A stretch of DNA of 34,929 nt. It comes from Clostridia bacterium. Its GTDB lineage: Bacteria; Bacillota; Clostridia; Oscillospirales; CAG-272. Both the position numbers and the translations under genes were made by a program. The stretch is from NCBI GenBank assembly GCA_017646745.1, contig JAGCLY010000031.1, positions 1-34,929 of the forward strand, read 5' to 3'. Under the pieces are notes generated by a model. The model searched no databases and had not been told where the DNA came from. It was given only the letters and a program-made list of their open reading frames with translations. Numbering within the stretch: the stretch's first letter is position 1; each line of letters starts with the position of its first letter. Shown piece by piece: positions 24,364 through 33,385 of this stretch.

Positions 24364-26277
24364 ATGAAGACTAAATCTAAACTCATATTTGCAATTCTCT
24401 CCTTGATGATGATACTGTGCGCTCTTTTCCTCGTTGGATGTCAGCCTGACACTCCCACATCTCAAGAGCAGCAACTTCAGCCCCCCGCACCCATTTATAA
24501 GGTTTACTCTGTGACCATTAAGATGGATGGCGAAACGGTTGAGGGAACACTCACCACAGATATGAATTCCAAGGAAATTCAGCTTAGCGCTACTGTTAAA
24601 AAGGATGCTAAAGCTGATGGAACAGTTACTTATACAAGTAACAACCCCGATGTTGCTACTATCGATGAGACAGGTAAGGTTACCCTTGTTAGCAAGGGTG
24701 AGGCTGTTATCTGTGCATCTGCAGGTGGCAAAACACATACTATCGTTCTTATTGTAAAGGATGATTTTTCACCTAAGGAGTTTTACACCATTACCGTTAA
24801 CGGCGGTACATCCAGTGTGTCTAAAGCTGCTCCCGGTGAATATGTAACCCTTACTGCTATTATTCCCGAGCATAAGGATTTCCAGCGTTGGAACTTCAGT
24901 ACTCGCGGTGTTGTAACCAACGGTAATATCTTCAAGATGCCCGCTGAGAACATCGTTATTACCGCTGATTACGCAGATAAGCTTTATACTCTTAATCTTA
25001 TCGGTGTTGAATCTATTCTTGCTGATGGCGAAAGCATAGACGGCGAGATCGTGGGCAATAACAAGCACGGCTCTAATCCTAAGTATGACATTGTTTCTTA
25101 TGGTGTTAAGTACGGTACCGAGATTACCGTAAAGGCATATGAAGATTCCGAAGGTATGATGTTCGTAGGTTGGGATAGCGGTGTTGTTAACAATAGAGCC
25201 GGTGAGATGGGCATTCCCGAGTTCACATTTGAGATGCCCGGTGAGTCTCATACAGTATGGGCAAACTACTCGCCTCTTAAGACTACTATTTTCACTGCTT
25301 CTAAACCCAATAATTATTGGGATACTTCTAAAGGATCTAAGCTTATCACCGACGGTACTCCCGCAGGTGAGGCTGTTGACCCCGATCTTGAGGGACTTTC
25401 CGGCTACCGTCTCACCTTTACCGCAGGTGAGGCTGCTATGACAAACACTCCCGAAAACATTCCTGGCTCTGTTCTCGATACTATCGATGAGGGAACCAAT
25501 ACTATGAAGGCTATTTTCAAGAACCACGGCGATTATGACGTAACTCTTGAACTTTACGTAACCTTCTACGGCAACATTGCTACATCCGGATATGTTACCG
25601 TTCCTGCTCATTCTACCGTTACTAAATATTTCATTGGTGGACTCGGCATTTACAAGCCTTACATGGGTATTGCTCTCCGTGAAAACATTGAGGGTAGCGG
25701 AGGAACCTTCAACGTAGACGTTGTTCTTGGTTCTGCTCCGATGTATCCTGACGGAGATCCTCTCCTCAAGACTACCGGTAAGGCACAGCTTGTTGAGCTC
25801 GATGCTACTACAGATACTAAGTATCAGTGGGAAAGAGAGTTCCATTATAATGCTAAGTACGGTCTTGCTACTTACTCTATTTACGGCGCTCAGTTTAACG
25901 GCAAGGTTCCTGCTGCAAGAACTGTAAAAATCACTAATATGCCCGAGTATGATCCGGAGAATCCTTACACAACCATTTATGCGCGTGTAATTAACAATGC
26001 GACTTCGGGTGATTACCTCAGCCAGTTTGATATCTGCGTAGGTACAGATCCCGATCCCAGAAGCGGATCCAACACCTATCACGCAACCGTTGTTCATGAG
26101 GAGGTCGGTGACGTAGTTCTCGTTGCTATCACAGTTCCTCGTACAGAGAATGACGGCGACTTCTACTTCAGCGTAAGAAAGAACACTGTAGAGGGTACAG
26201 GCACATATTATCCTCACAACTTCAGCGTAGTTCTTGCATATAACAACGTATTCGGTTACGAGGAGGAGGCAGAGTAA
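24364..26277 (+). CDS. Surface lipoprotein with Ig-like (Big_2) and InlB-repeat-like domains
   Basis: A 637-aa protein. The signal peptide ends in lipobox LVGC (Cys about 26), then comes a Pro/Gln linker. Residues about 48-138 are a bacterial Ig-like group 2 domain (YTSNNPDVATIDETGKVTLV with a KGEAVI ending). Residues about 140-300 hold two segments like InlB B-repeats (TVNGGTSSVSKAAPGEYVTL, FKMPAENI, MFVGWDSG). Residues about 310-465 are a beta-rich module that looks distantly related to modules A-C of the two preceding genes (KNHGDYDVTLELYV, then YVTVPAHSTVTKYF). A final beta domain of about 165 residues is unassigned. No catalytic motif is seen. GGAGG precedes the ATG, and the stop is one base before the next gene's ATG, so expression is coupled to the GH3 enzyme. 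Confidence 0.8.
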   Translation: MKTKSKLIFAILSLMMILCALFLVGCQPDTPTSQEQQLQPPAPIYKVYSVTIKMDGETVEGTLTTDMNSKEIQLSATVKKDAKADGTVTYTSNNPDVATIDETGKVTLVSKGEAVICASAGGKTHTIVLIVKDDFSPKEFYTITVNGGTSSVSKAAPGEYVTLTAIIPEHKDFQRWNFSTRGVVTNGNIFKMPAENIVITADYADKLYTLNLIGVESILADGESIDGEIVGNNKHGSNPKYDIVSYGVKYGTEITVKAYEDSEGMMFVGWDSGVVNNRAGEMGIPEFTFEMPGESHTVWANYSPLKTTIFTASKPNNYWDTSKGSKLITDGTPAGEAVDPDLEGLSGYRLTFTAGEAAMTNTPENIPGSVLDTIDEGTNTMKAIFKNHGDYDVTLELYVTFYGNIATSGYVTVPAHSTVTKYFIGGLGIYKPYMGIALRENIEGSGGTFNVDVVLGSAPMYPDGDPLLKTTGKAQLVELDATTDTKYQWEREFHYNAKYGLATYSIYGAQFNGKVPAARTVKITNMPEYDPENPYTTIYARVINNATSGDYLSQFDICVGTDPDPRSGSNTYHATVVHEEVGDVVLVAITVPRTENDGDFYFSVRKNTVEGTGTYYPHNFSVVLAYNNVFGYEEEAE

Positions 26278-26278
26278 T

Positions 26279-29200
26279 ATGAAAAACAGTATTTTCAGAA
26301 AATTAGTCAGTGGCGCTTTGTGTGCTGTGACCTGTATCAGCATCACTCTGACCGGCACATCATCGCTTGTTGCAAATGCATTCTATGCACCTACTTCTCC
26401 TACATACGGCAACTATTTCAACTCTGATTACGATACCAGAGAAGAGGTTATTGCTGCAAACAGAGAATTAAATGAAGAGATTGAAGGAGAGGGCCTTATT
26501 CTCCTTAAGAACGATGGCTCGCTTCCTATCGGTGGTGACCTTAAGGTCAGCATCTTCGGTAAAAACTCCGTTAGCGTAATGTCCGGTGGTTCGGGCTCAG
26601 GCGCAGGTGGCGGAGTTCCCGTAACAGGCTTTATCGAGGCACTTCAGCAGGAGGGCTTCAGCGTCAACCCCAATCTTGTTAGCTTCTATAAGGATAACTC
26701 CAGATCCGGTTCCGGCAGAGGCGCCGCACCCGGAAACGGTAACGTTTCTCCCGGTTATAACACAGGTGAAACTCCCGTAGCTAACTATACCTCTGATCTT
26801 GAGGCAACTTATGATGAGTATGGTGATGCTGCGATAGTAGTATTCAGCCGTATTTCCGGTGAGGGATTTGACCTTCCCAGAACAATGATGTGGGACGGAA
26901 GTACCTACAAGAGTTGGGGTGCTAATTCCAATCAGCCCGTTCCCGGCGCAAGAGATAAGTATGATCATTATCTCCAGCTTGATCAGAACGAGTCTGATCT
27001 TCTTAAGTATCTTGGCGAGCACTTTGACAACGTTATCGTGCTTCTTAATACAGGTTCTCAGTTCGAGGTTGGTTTCCTTGATGATCCCGGTCATTACGGT
27101 TATCACCCCAACGTAAAGGGCTGTATCTGGATGGGTTATCCCGGTTCTTCGGGTAATGTTGCAGTTGCAAAGGCTCTTAAGGGTGAGATCAACCCCAGCG
27201 GTCGTACCGTTGATACCTGGGCAAGAGATTTCAAGAACGATCCCGTTTGGCAGAACCATGCCAACAATATGATGGAAAATGGTTCCTCCAACAAGGGTAA
27301 CCAGTATGCTAACCTTCCCGGATCGGGTGGTAACGGTGGTGGTGGTTACCAGAACAACTACGTTATTTATAAAGAGGGTATCTACATGGGTTACCGTTAC
27401 TACGAGACCCGTGGATACGAGGAAGGCTTTGGTGCATACAGCAGCGCAGGCAAGGGCAAGGCTGATGTCGTATACAACCAGGTAACCGGACAGAACGTTG
27501 TACTCAGCAATGATAAGGATGGCGACAATGAGGTTCATAGCACTACTACTACAGAGTGGGATAGCTGGTATGATTCTCAGGTAGTATATCCCTTCGGCTA
27601 CGGTCTTTCTTACACGACCTTTGACTGGGAAATCGTAGAGTCCAATCCTCAGAATAATGAATTTATTGACCCCAATGGTACTATTAAGGTTAAGGTTAAA
27701 GTAACCAATACCGGTAGCGTGGCAGGTAAAGAGGTTGTTCAGCTTTACTATACTGCTCCGTACACCACCGGCGGAATTGAAAAGGCTCACGTTGTTCTTG
27801 GCGAATTTGCTAAGACCAAGCTTCTCGAACCCGGTGAGTCTGATATCGTAACAATTAAGATGAACGTACGTAGCATGTCCTCCTATGACTGGAATGATGC
27901 GAACGGAAACGGCTTCAAGGGTTATGAGCTTGAAAAGGGCAACTATGAGATCAAGCTTATGAAGGATGCTCACACCGCAGTACATACAATCAACTATGCT
28001 GTTGGCGCTGATTTCGCATACGAGACCTCTGAAACAACAGGTTATCCCATTGTTAACCGTTTTGATGACGTAAGTAACTATCTCCTCAATGATGAGGGAG
28101 CAAAGGACGGCGTTGGTTATATGAGCCGTGCTGACTTTGCAGGCACCTTCCCCAAGATGGCATATAAGATCACCGCTACCGATTATGTTAAGAACGGTCT
28201 TGCAGAGTGGAATTCTAACTGCGATACTCCCGATAGACCCTGGTATACCGACGTTATGCCTACTACAGGCGCAAATAACGGACTTAAGCTTCATGATCTT
28301 GTTGCTGTTGATTATAATGATCCCCTTTGGGATAAGTATATGGATCAGTTTACTGTGGATCAGCTCAGAGACCTTGCAATGAAAGGTGGATATGCTTCAG
28401 GTCAGAACTATACCGATCTCGGAGTAACCAGAGTACCCAATGCAGACGGTCCTGCAGGATGGCTGTACGGCGCTCCTGATGGAACTTACTCTACCTGGTG
28501 TGGTGAAACCGTTCTTGCATCTACCTGGAACAAGGATCTTGCAAGAGCAAAGGGTGTTGGCATGGGTAACGAGGCTCTTTGGGGTAACGGATCCAACGGC
28601 TCCAAGATCCCCTTCTGGTATGCTCCTGCGGTAAACATTCACCGTTCTCCCTTCTCGGGCCGTAACTTTGAATACTATTCTGAGGACGGTCTCTTCACTG
28701 GTATTATGTCTGCCGCTATGATCGACGGTGCGCAGTCCAAGGGTCTTATCTGTTACGTTAAGCACTTCGGTGTTAACGATCAGGAGGCAAACCGTTGCGG
28801 TCTTCTTACATGGCTCGACGAGCAGACTATGCGTGAAATTTATATCAAGCCCTGGGAGGTTTGCGTTAAGGATGCGAACACCATGGGTATCATGACCTCT
28901 CTTAATAAGATTGGTACTTATTGGGCAGGCGGCTCTTACGAGCTCATCACCGAGATCCTTCATAATGAGTGGGGATTCAACGGTAACATTGTAACCGACT
29001 CTTACTCTTCTTGGTCCCATGGTGATATGATGGTTCGTTCCGGTGCTAATCTTGCGCTTGGTACAGGTGGTTTGTCCTGGGGTACCAGCTCTCCTACCGC
29101 AGTTACTGCACTCAGAAATGCAGCTCAGGGTATTCTTTACTCTCATGCAAATAGTATGGCAATGAATACCGGAAGTACTCCTACAAAGCCTCGTCCTATT

Positions 29201-30400
29201 GTTTCATTTGATACAATTTCTCTTAAGACCGGTGTAGTTAACGTTGATTATGTTGCAAGTGTTGCTACTGCGCACGTTAACACAGAGGCTTATCCCGAGG
29301 CAAAGGATTCTGACATAGTTTATACTCTTAAGGAGGGAAGTGCTCTTCCCGAGGGACTTACTCTTAGCACAGACGGTACTATTTCCGGTCAGCCCGCTAT
29401 GGAAACTCCTTCCTGTAATTTCACAATTGTTGCAACCTACATTGATTATTCCAAGGAAACTACCTTCTCTCTCAGCGTTATCAGCGCAGCAGGTTCTATC
29501 GTATATAATATCGATGCGCCTGCGCTTCCTCTTGCAGGTATCGGCAAGGAATATAGTGTATCTGTTGGAACAGCTATAATCGAAAAGCCTGATGCAACTC
29601 AGGAGGAAATTGACAGATTCCCTGCAATTTCTTACTCTCTTGCGGACGGCGAGGCTCTTCCCAGAGGTCTTGAGCTTTCTTCTGATGGTATTATCAGCGG
29701 TACTCCCGTATTCGAGTGCGAGAGCTATAAGTTCACCGTTGTTGCAAGTGCTCTTGGTTATAAGGATAGAACCGCAACATATGAGATTTCTATTTACAAC
29801 GATCTTAGCTATGAGGCTATTGAGCTTCCCGACGGTAAGTTCGGAGAGGACTATTTTGTATCTGTTGCTAACGCAGAATGCGCAAATGAGGTAACTTATA
29901 CTCTCGCTGCAGGCAGCACTCTTCCTAAGGGACTTGCACTTACCCCCGGTGGTTACATCGTAGGTAAGCCTAAGGAAACTGTTACTGACCTTGAGATTAC
30001 AATTATGGCTTCTGCACCTATGGCAACTCCTGTTGAGGCAACATATACCTTGTCTATAGGTATCGTATTCAACAGTGGTATCACTCTTGCTCACGGTCAG
30101 GAAGATGCCGAGTACTTCGGTGTTGTTTCCGCTACCGGTACAGCTAAGGTTGATTACAGCCTTAAGGAAGGCAGTAGACTTCCTGAGGGACTTACTCTTA
30201 ATGCTAACGGTGAGATTACGGGAACTCCCACTGAGGCAGGTATCTTTGTATTCACCATAACTGCAAATGCTGAAGGTAAGATTGGTGACGAGCTTACTCT
30301 TACTCTCTTCATTGCAAAAAATCTTAATGCAGATGCAGATGCATCCGGTGAAACCACCGCCTACATTCCTCGTAACAAGAGAAAGGTAGAAAGTATTTAA
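26279..30400 (+). CDS. Secreted GH3 glycoside hydrolase with inverted domain order and four He_PIG-like repeats
   Basis: A 1373-aa secreted enzyme. ATG 26279 follows AGGAGGAGG by 9 nt; the frame extends to 26234, but that would overlap the upstream gene. Signal peptide about residues 1-33 (SLVANA/F). The domains are in reverse of normal GH3 order: alpha/beta sandwich first (candidate acid/base Glu195 in SGEGFDLPR), FnIII-like (about 470-570), then the TIM barrel (about 690-950; DGPAGW, SGRNFEYYSEDG, VKHFGVNDQEANR, nucleophile Asp907 in VTDSYSS). Such inversion is known for Ruminococcus albus and Butyrivibrio beta-glucosidases. Residues about 965-1350 are four putative-Ig (He_PIG) repeats (LPEGLTLSTDGTISGQP and variants). 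No C-terminal membrane helix or sortase motif is seen. Likely beta-glucosidase or xylosidase; substrate not readable. Confidence 0.88.
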   Translation: MKNSIFRKLVSGALCAVTCISITLTGTSSLVANAFYAPTSPTYGNYFNSDYDTREEVIAANRELNEEIEGEGLILLKNDGSLPIGGDLKVSIFGKNSVSVMSGGSGSGAGGGVPVTGFIEALQQEGFSVNPNLVSFYKDNSRSGSGRGAAPGNGNVSPGYNTGETPVANYTSDLEATYDEYGDAAIVVFSRISGEGFDLPRTMMWDGSTYKSWGANSNQPVPGARDKYDHYLQLDQNESDLLKYLGEHFDNVIVLLNTGSQFEVGFLDDPGHYGYHPNVKGCIWMGYPGSSGNVAVAKALKGEINPSGRTVDTWARDFKNDPVWQNHANNMMENGSSNKGNQYANLPGSGGNGGGGYQNNYVIYKEGIYMGYRYYETRGYEEGFGAYSSAGKGKADVVYNQVTGQNVVLSNDKDGDNEVHSTTTTEWDSWYDSQVVYPFGYGLSYTTFDWEIVESNPQNNEFIDPNGTIKVKVKVTNTGSVAGKEVVQLYYTAPYTTGGIEKAHVVLGEFAKTKLLEPGESDIVTIKMNVRSMSSYDWNDANGNGFKGYELEKGNYEIKLMKDAHTAVHTINYAVGADFAYETSETTGYPIVNRFDDVSNYLLNDEGAKDGVGYMSRADFAGTFPKMAYKITATDYVKNGLAEWNSNCDTPDRPWYTDVMPTTGANNGLKLHDLVAVDYNDPLWDKYMDQFTVDQLRDLAMKGGYASGQNYTDLGVTRVPNADGPAGWLYGAPDGTYSTWCGETVLASTWNKDLARAKGVGMGNEALWGNGSNGSKIPFWYAPAVNIHRSPFSGRNFEYYSEDGLFTGIMSAAMIDGAQSKGLICYVKHFGVNDQEANRCGLLTWLDEQTMREIYIKPWEVCVKDANTMGIMTSLNKIGTYWAGGSYELITEILHNEWGFNGNIVTDSYSSWSHGDMMVRSGANLALGTGGLSWGTSSPTAVTALRNAAQGILYSHANSMAMNTGSTPTKPRPIVSFDTISLKTGVVNVDYVASVATAHVNTEAYPEAKDSDIVYTLKEGSALPEGLTLSTDGTISGQPAMETPSCNFTIVATYIDYSKETTFSLSVISAAGSIVYNIDAPALPLAGIGKEYSVSVGTAIIEKPDATQEEIDRFPAISYSLADGEALPRGLELSSDGIISGTPVFECESYKFTVVASALGYKDRTATYEISIYNDLSYEAIELPDGKFGEDYFVSVANAECANEVTYTLAAGSTLPKGLALTPGGYIVGKPKETVTDLEITIMASAPMATPVEATYTLSIGIVFNSGITLAHGQEDAEYFGVVSATGTAKVDYSLKEGSRLPEGLTLNANGEITGTPTEAGIFVFTITANAEGKIGDELTLTLFIAKNLNADADASGETTAYIPRNKRKVESI

Positions 30401-30435
30401 TTAAAAGCAAAAATAGAAAGGACGGTACGTAAAAT

Positions 30436-33366
30436 ATGAGACGTAATCCGGCGTTTATATTCTGCCTGATTTTAACTCTGTTCTTTATGGTTGCAACCTT
30501 TGTAACTACTGAAGTATCTTACGTATATAGCCTTCTTTCTTCCACATTCCTTGGTGGCGAGGAAAGATACCTTGAAAGCGGTAATCCGGATGATTACCAG
30601 TATTTCAAGTCTGACTACTCCAGCAAGGAGGAGGTTCTCGCGGCAGCAAATGCGCTTAACGAGGATATAGTAGAAGAGGCAATTACTCTTCTCAAGAATG
30701 AAGGCGGTGCTCTGCCTCTTGCAAAGCAGAGCAAGGTTACCGTATTCGGTAAAAATTCTGTAAATATCGTGAAAGGCGGTTCGGGCTCCAATGCGGGCTC
30801 GAGCGCAGCCTCCACAACTGTTGATTTTTGTGGTAGCCTTGAGGCAGCAGGCGGTTTTGTATGTAACCCTGTTATTGAGAGCTTCTACAAGGACAACTCT
30901 AAGTCCGGAAACGGCAGACCCTCTACTCCTAATATGGGTGATATTCTTACCGGTTATGCCGTAGGCGAAACTCCTGTATCTATGTATACAGATGAGGTAA
31001 AGAATAGTTACAAGGATTATTCCGATGCAGCAATCGTAGTTATCAGCCGTATCGGCGGCGAGGGTTACGACCTTCCCAGATCTATGTTCTGGGACGGCAA
31101 GGGATATACCAACTGGAAGGGAACAGAGGTTATTCCCGGTGCAAGATCCAAGGACGATCATTATCTCCAGCTCGATCAGAACGAGGTTGATATGATCAAC
31201 GAGGCATGCGCAAACTTTGACAACGTAATCATCGTTATCAACAGCTCCTCTGCTATGGAGCTTGGCTTCCTTGATGATCCTACTCATTATGCATATAATG
31301 AGAAGATCACAGCTGCGCTTTGGATCGGTCATCCCGGTCTTTCCGGTGCAACCGCACTCGGCAAGATTCTCAGCGGCGAGATCACTCCCTCCGGCAGACT
31401 TGCTGATACCTATCCCCGTGACTTCAAGCAGGATCCCACTTGGTTCAACTTCGGTAATAACCTTGTTGAGGATGGCAACCGTTACGTAACTCTTAATGAT
31501 GACGGCTCTGCTAAGGTAAGAAAGGGCTGGTTTGTTGAATACCGTGAGGGTATTTATACCGGTTACCGTTACTATGAGACCCGCGCTGCTGAGGCAGGCG
31601 GCACTTGGTATGAGGAGAACGTTGTTTATCCTCTTGGATACGGTATGAGCTATACCGAGTTCCAGTATGACGTTACTGAGGGCAGTGGCAACACAGCAAC
31701 CCTTACCGAGGATGGTAAGATCTCCTTTGAGATTGAGGTTACCAACGTAGGTAATAAGTACAGCGGTAAAGAGGTTGTTCAGCTTTATTACAGCGCTCCC
31801 TACACCGTGGGTGGTATTGAGAAGGCACACGTTGTTCTTGGTGCATTCGCTAAGACTAAGGAGCTTAGTGCCGGCGGTAAGGAGACCTTAACTCTTGAGC
31901 TTGACGTACGTGACCTTGCATCTTATGACTACAACGATGCTAACGGTAACGGTTTCGTGGGCTACGAGGTTGAGGCAGGTGAGTATAGCTTCTATATTTC
32001 GAGAAATGCTCATGATTGGGCAAACGATGATGTGATTAAGTTCACTTATACCGTTCCCGAAGGTGGATTTAAGTATTCCACCGATGATAAAACAGGCCAT
32101 GAGATTGAAAATCTCTTTGACGATGTAAGTAATCACGTTGATGAGTACCTCTCCAGAGCAAACAACTTTGCTAATTTTGATGCGCTTAAGGGTGCATCCG
32201 AGCTTGAGTACAGAGTAGCTACAGATGAGATCATCGCAGCTCTTACATACAAGCTTAATGATAAAGAGAGCGATCCTTGGTATACCACTAATATGCCTAA
32301 CCAGAGCGAAAAGCAGCTTACTTATGAGGAAGCTAAGGTTAAGCTTTGGGAACTCACAGGTAAGGATTATGACGATCCCCTTTGGGATGAGCTTCTTGAT
32401 CAGCTTACCGTTGAAGAAATGGCGGAAATGATCGCAAGAGGTAACTTCCGTACACTTCAGATTGGAAACATTGACAAGCCTCTTACTATAGATGCAGACG
32501 GTCCTATGGGCTTCTCACTCTTTATGGGTGACTCTGCTGTTTACGATACCTGCTACTATGCAACTGAATGTGTTCTTGCTGCAACATGGAACGTTGAGCT
32601 TGCAGAGGCTATGGGTGAGATGATCGGTAACGAGGGTCTCATCGGTAACGAGGCAGGCGACGGCAGACCTTACTCTGGCTGGTACGCTCCCGCTACCAAC
32701 CTCCATCGTTCTCAGTTCGGCGGTAGAAACTTCGAATACTACTCCGAGGACGGTTATCTTTCCGGCATGATGGCAAGCGCTGTTGTTAAGGGTGCGCAGT
32801 CTAAGGGCGTTTACACATACCTTAAGCACTGGGTTCTTAACGAGCAGGAAACCAATCGTGGCGGTACAGGTCTTGTTACTTGGGCAAACGAGCAGTCTAT
32901 GCGTGAGCTTTATTTCAAGCCCTTCGAAATGTGTGTTAAGGATGGCGGTACTACTGCAATGATGTCCTCCTTCAACCGTATCGGTCTTACTTGGACCGGT
33001 GGTTCTTATCCTCTTCTTACCGAGCTTCTTCGTGACGAATGGGGCTTTAGAGGTATGGTAATCACCGATTTCGTAACTACCGAGCCTTATATGAACGAGG
33101 ATCAGATGATCCGTGCAGGTGGCGACCTCAGCCTTTGCAACTATGGTCCTCTTGATGATACCACCTCTCCTACTGCTGTTGCGGCTATCAGACGCGCTAC
33201 AAAGAACATTCTTTATACAGTAGCTAACTCTAACGCAATGAACGGTATGGGCGAAGGTATCGTTTGGGCGTACAGAGATCCTTGGTGGGTAACCGCACTC
33301 TACACTCTTTGCGGTGTGCTTGCTGTAATTACTCTCGTTTCTGCGTTTACTAAAAAAAGATTTTAA
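30436..33366 (+). CDS. Membrane-anchored GH3 glycoside hydrolase with inverted domains and helices at both ends
   Basis: A 976-aa paralogue of the preceding enzyme with the same inverted order: alpha/beta sandwich (candidate acid/base Glu209 in GGEGYDLPR), FnIII-like domain, then TIM barrel (DADGPMGF, GGRNFEYYSEDG, LKHWVLNEQETNR, nucleophile Asp878 in VITDF). The N-terminus has a hydrophobic helix (about residues 7-27) after Arg-Arg with no good cleavage site. The C-terminus has a second helix (WWVTALYTLCGVLAVITLVS, about 950-970) followed by KKRF. Together they would hold the catalytic part outside with both ends in the membrane. It lacks the He_PIG tail. The ribosome site AAAGGA (30417-30422) is 13 nt from the ATG, longer than usual and suggesting weaker translation. 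The gap to the previous gene is 35 nt. Confidence 0.88.
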   Translation: MRRNPAFIFCLILTLFFMVATFVTTEVSYVYSLLSSTFLGGEERYLESGNPDDYQYFKSDYSSKEEVLAAANALNEDIVEEAITLLKNEGGALPLAKQSKVTVFGKNSVNIVKGGSGSNAGSSAASTTVDFCGSLEAAGGFVCNPVIESFYKDNSKSGNGRPSTPNMGDILTGYAVGETPVSMYTDEVKNSYKDYSDAAIVVISRIGGEGYDLPRSMFWDGKGYTNWKGTEVIPGARSKDDHYLQLDQNEVDMINEACANFDNVIIVINSSSAMELGFLDDPTHYAYNEKITAALWIGHPGLSGATALGKILSGEITPSGRLADTYPRDFKQDPTWFNFGNNLVEDGNRYVTLNDDGSAKVRKGWFVEYREGIYTGYRYYETRAAEAGGTWYEENVVYPLGYGMSYTEFQYDVTEGSGNTATLTEDGKISFEIEVTNVGNKYSGKEVVQLYYSAPYTVGGIEKAHVVLGAFAKTKELSAGGKETLTLELDVRDLASYDYNDANGNGFVGYEVEAGEYSFYISRNAHDWANDDVIKFTYTVPEGGFKYSTDDKTGHEIENLFDDVSNHVDEYLSRANNFANFDALKGASELEYRVATDEIIAALTYKLNDKESDPWYTTNMPNQSEKQLTYEEAKVKLWELTGKDYDDPLWDELLDQLTVEEMAEMIARGNFRTLQIGNIDKPLTIDADGPMGFSLFMGDSAVYDTCYYATECVLAATWNVELAEAMGEMIGNEGLIGNEAGDGRPYSGWYAPATNLHRSQFGGRNFEYYSEDGYLSGMMASAVVKGAQSKGVYTYLKHWVLNEQETNRGGTGLVTWANEQSMRELYFKPFEMCVKDGGTTAMMSSFNRIGLTWTGGSYPLLTELLRDEWGFRGMVITDFVTTEPYMNEDQMIRAGGDLSLCNYGPLDDTTSPTAVAAIRRATKNILYTVANSNAMNGMGEGIVWAYRDPWWVTALYTLCGVLAVITLVSAFTKKRF

Positions 33367-33385
33367 TTAAAAGGAGAAAATAAAA

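Noticed and set aside
13389..33366. NagZ-type (beta-N-acetylglucosaminidase) identity for the GH3 enzymes
   Set aside because: All three have KH(F/W)-x-x-N-(S/D/E)-Q-E-x-x-R and lack the KHFPGHGDT loop with its catalytic His, so the proximity of nag genes does not make them hexosaminidases.
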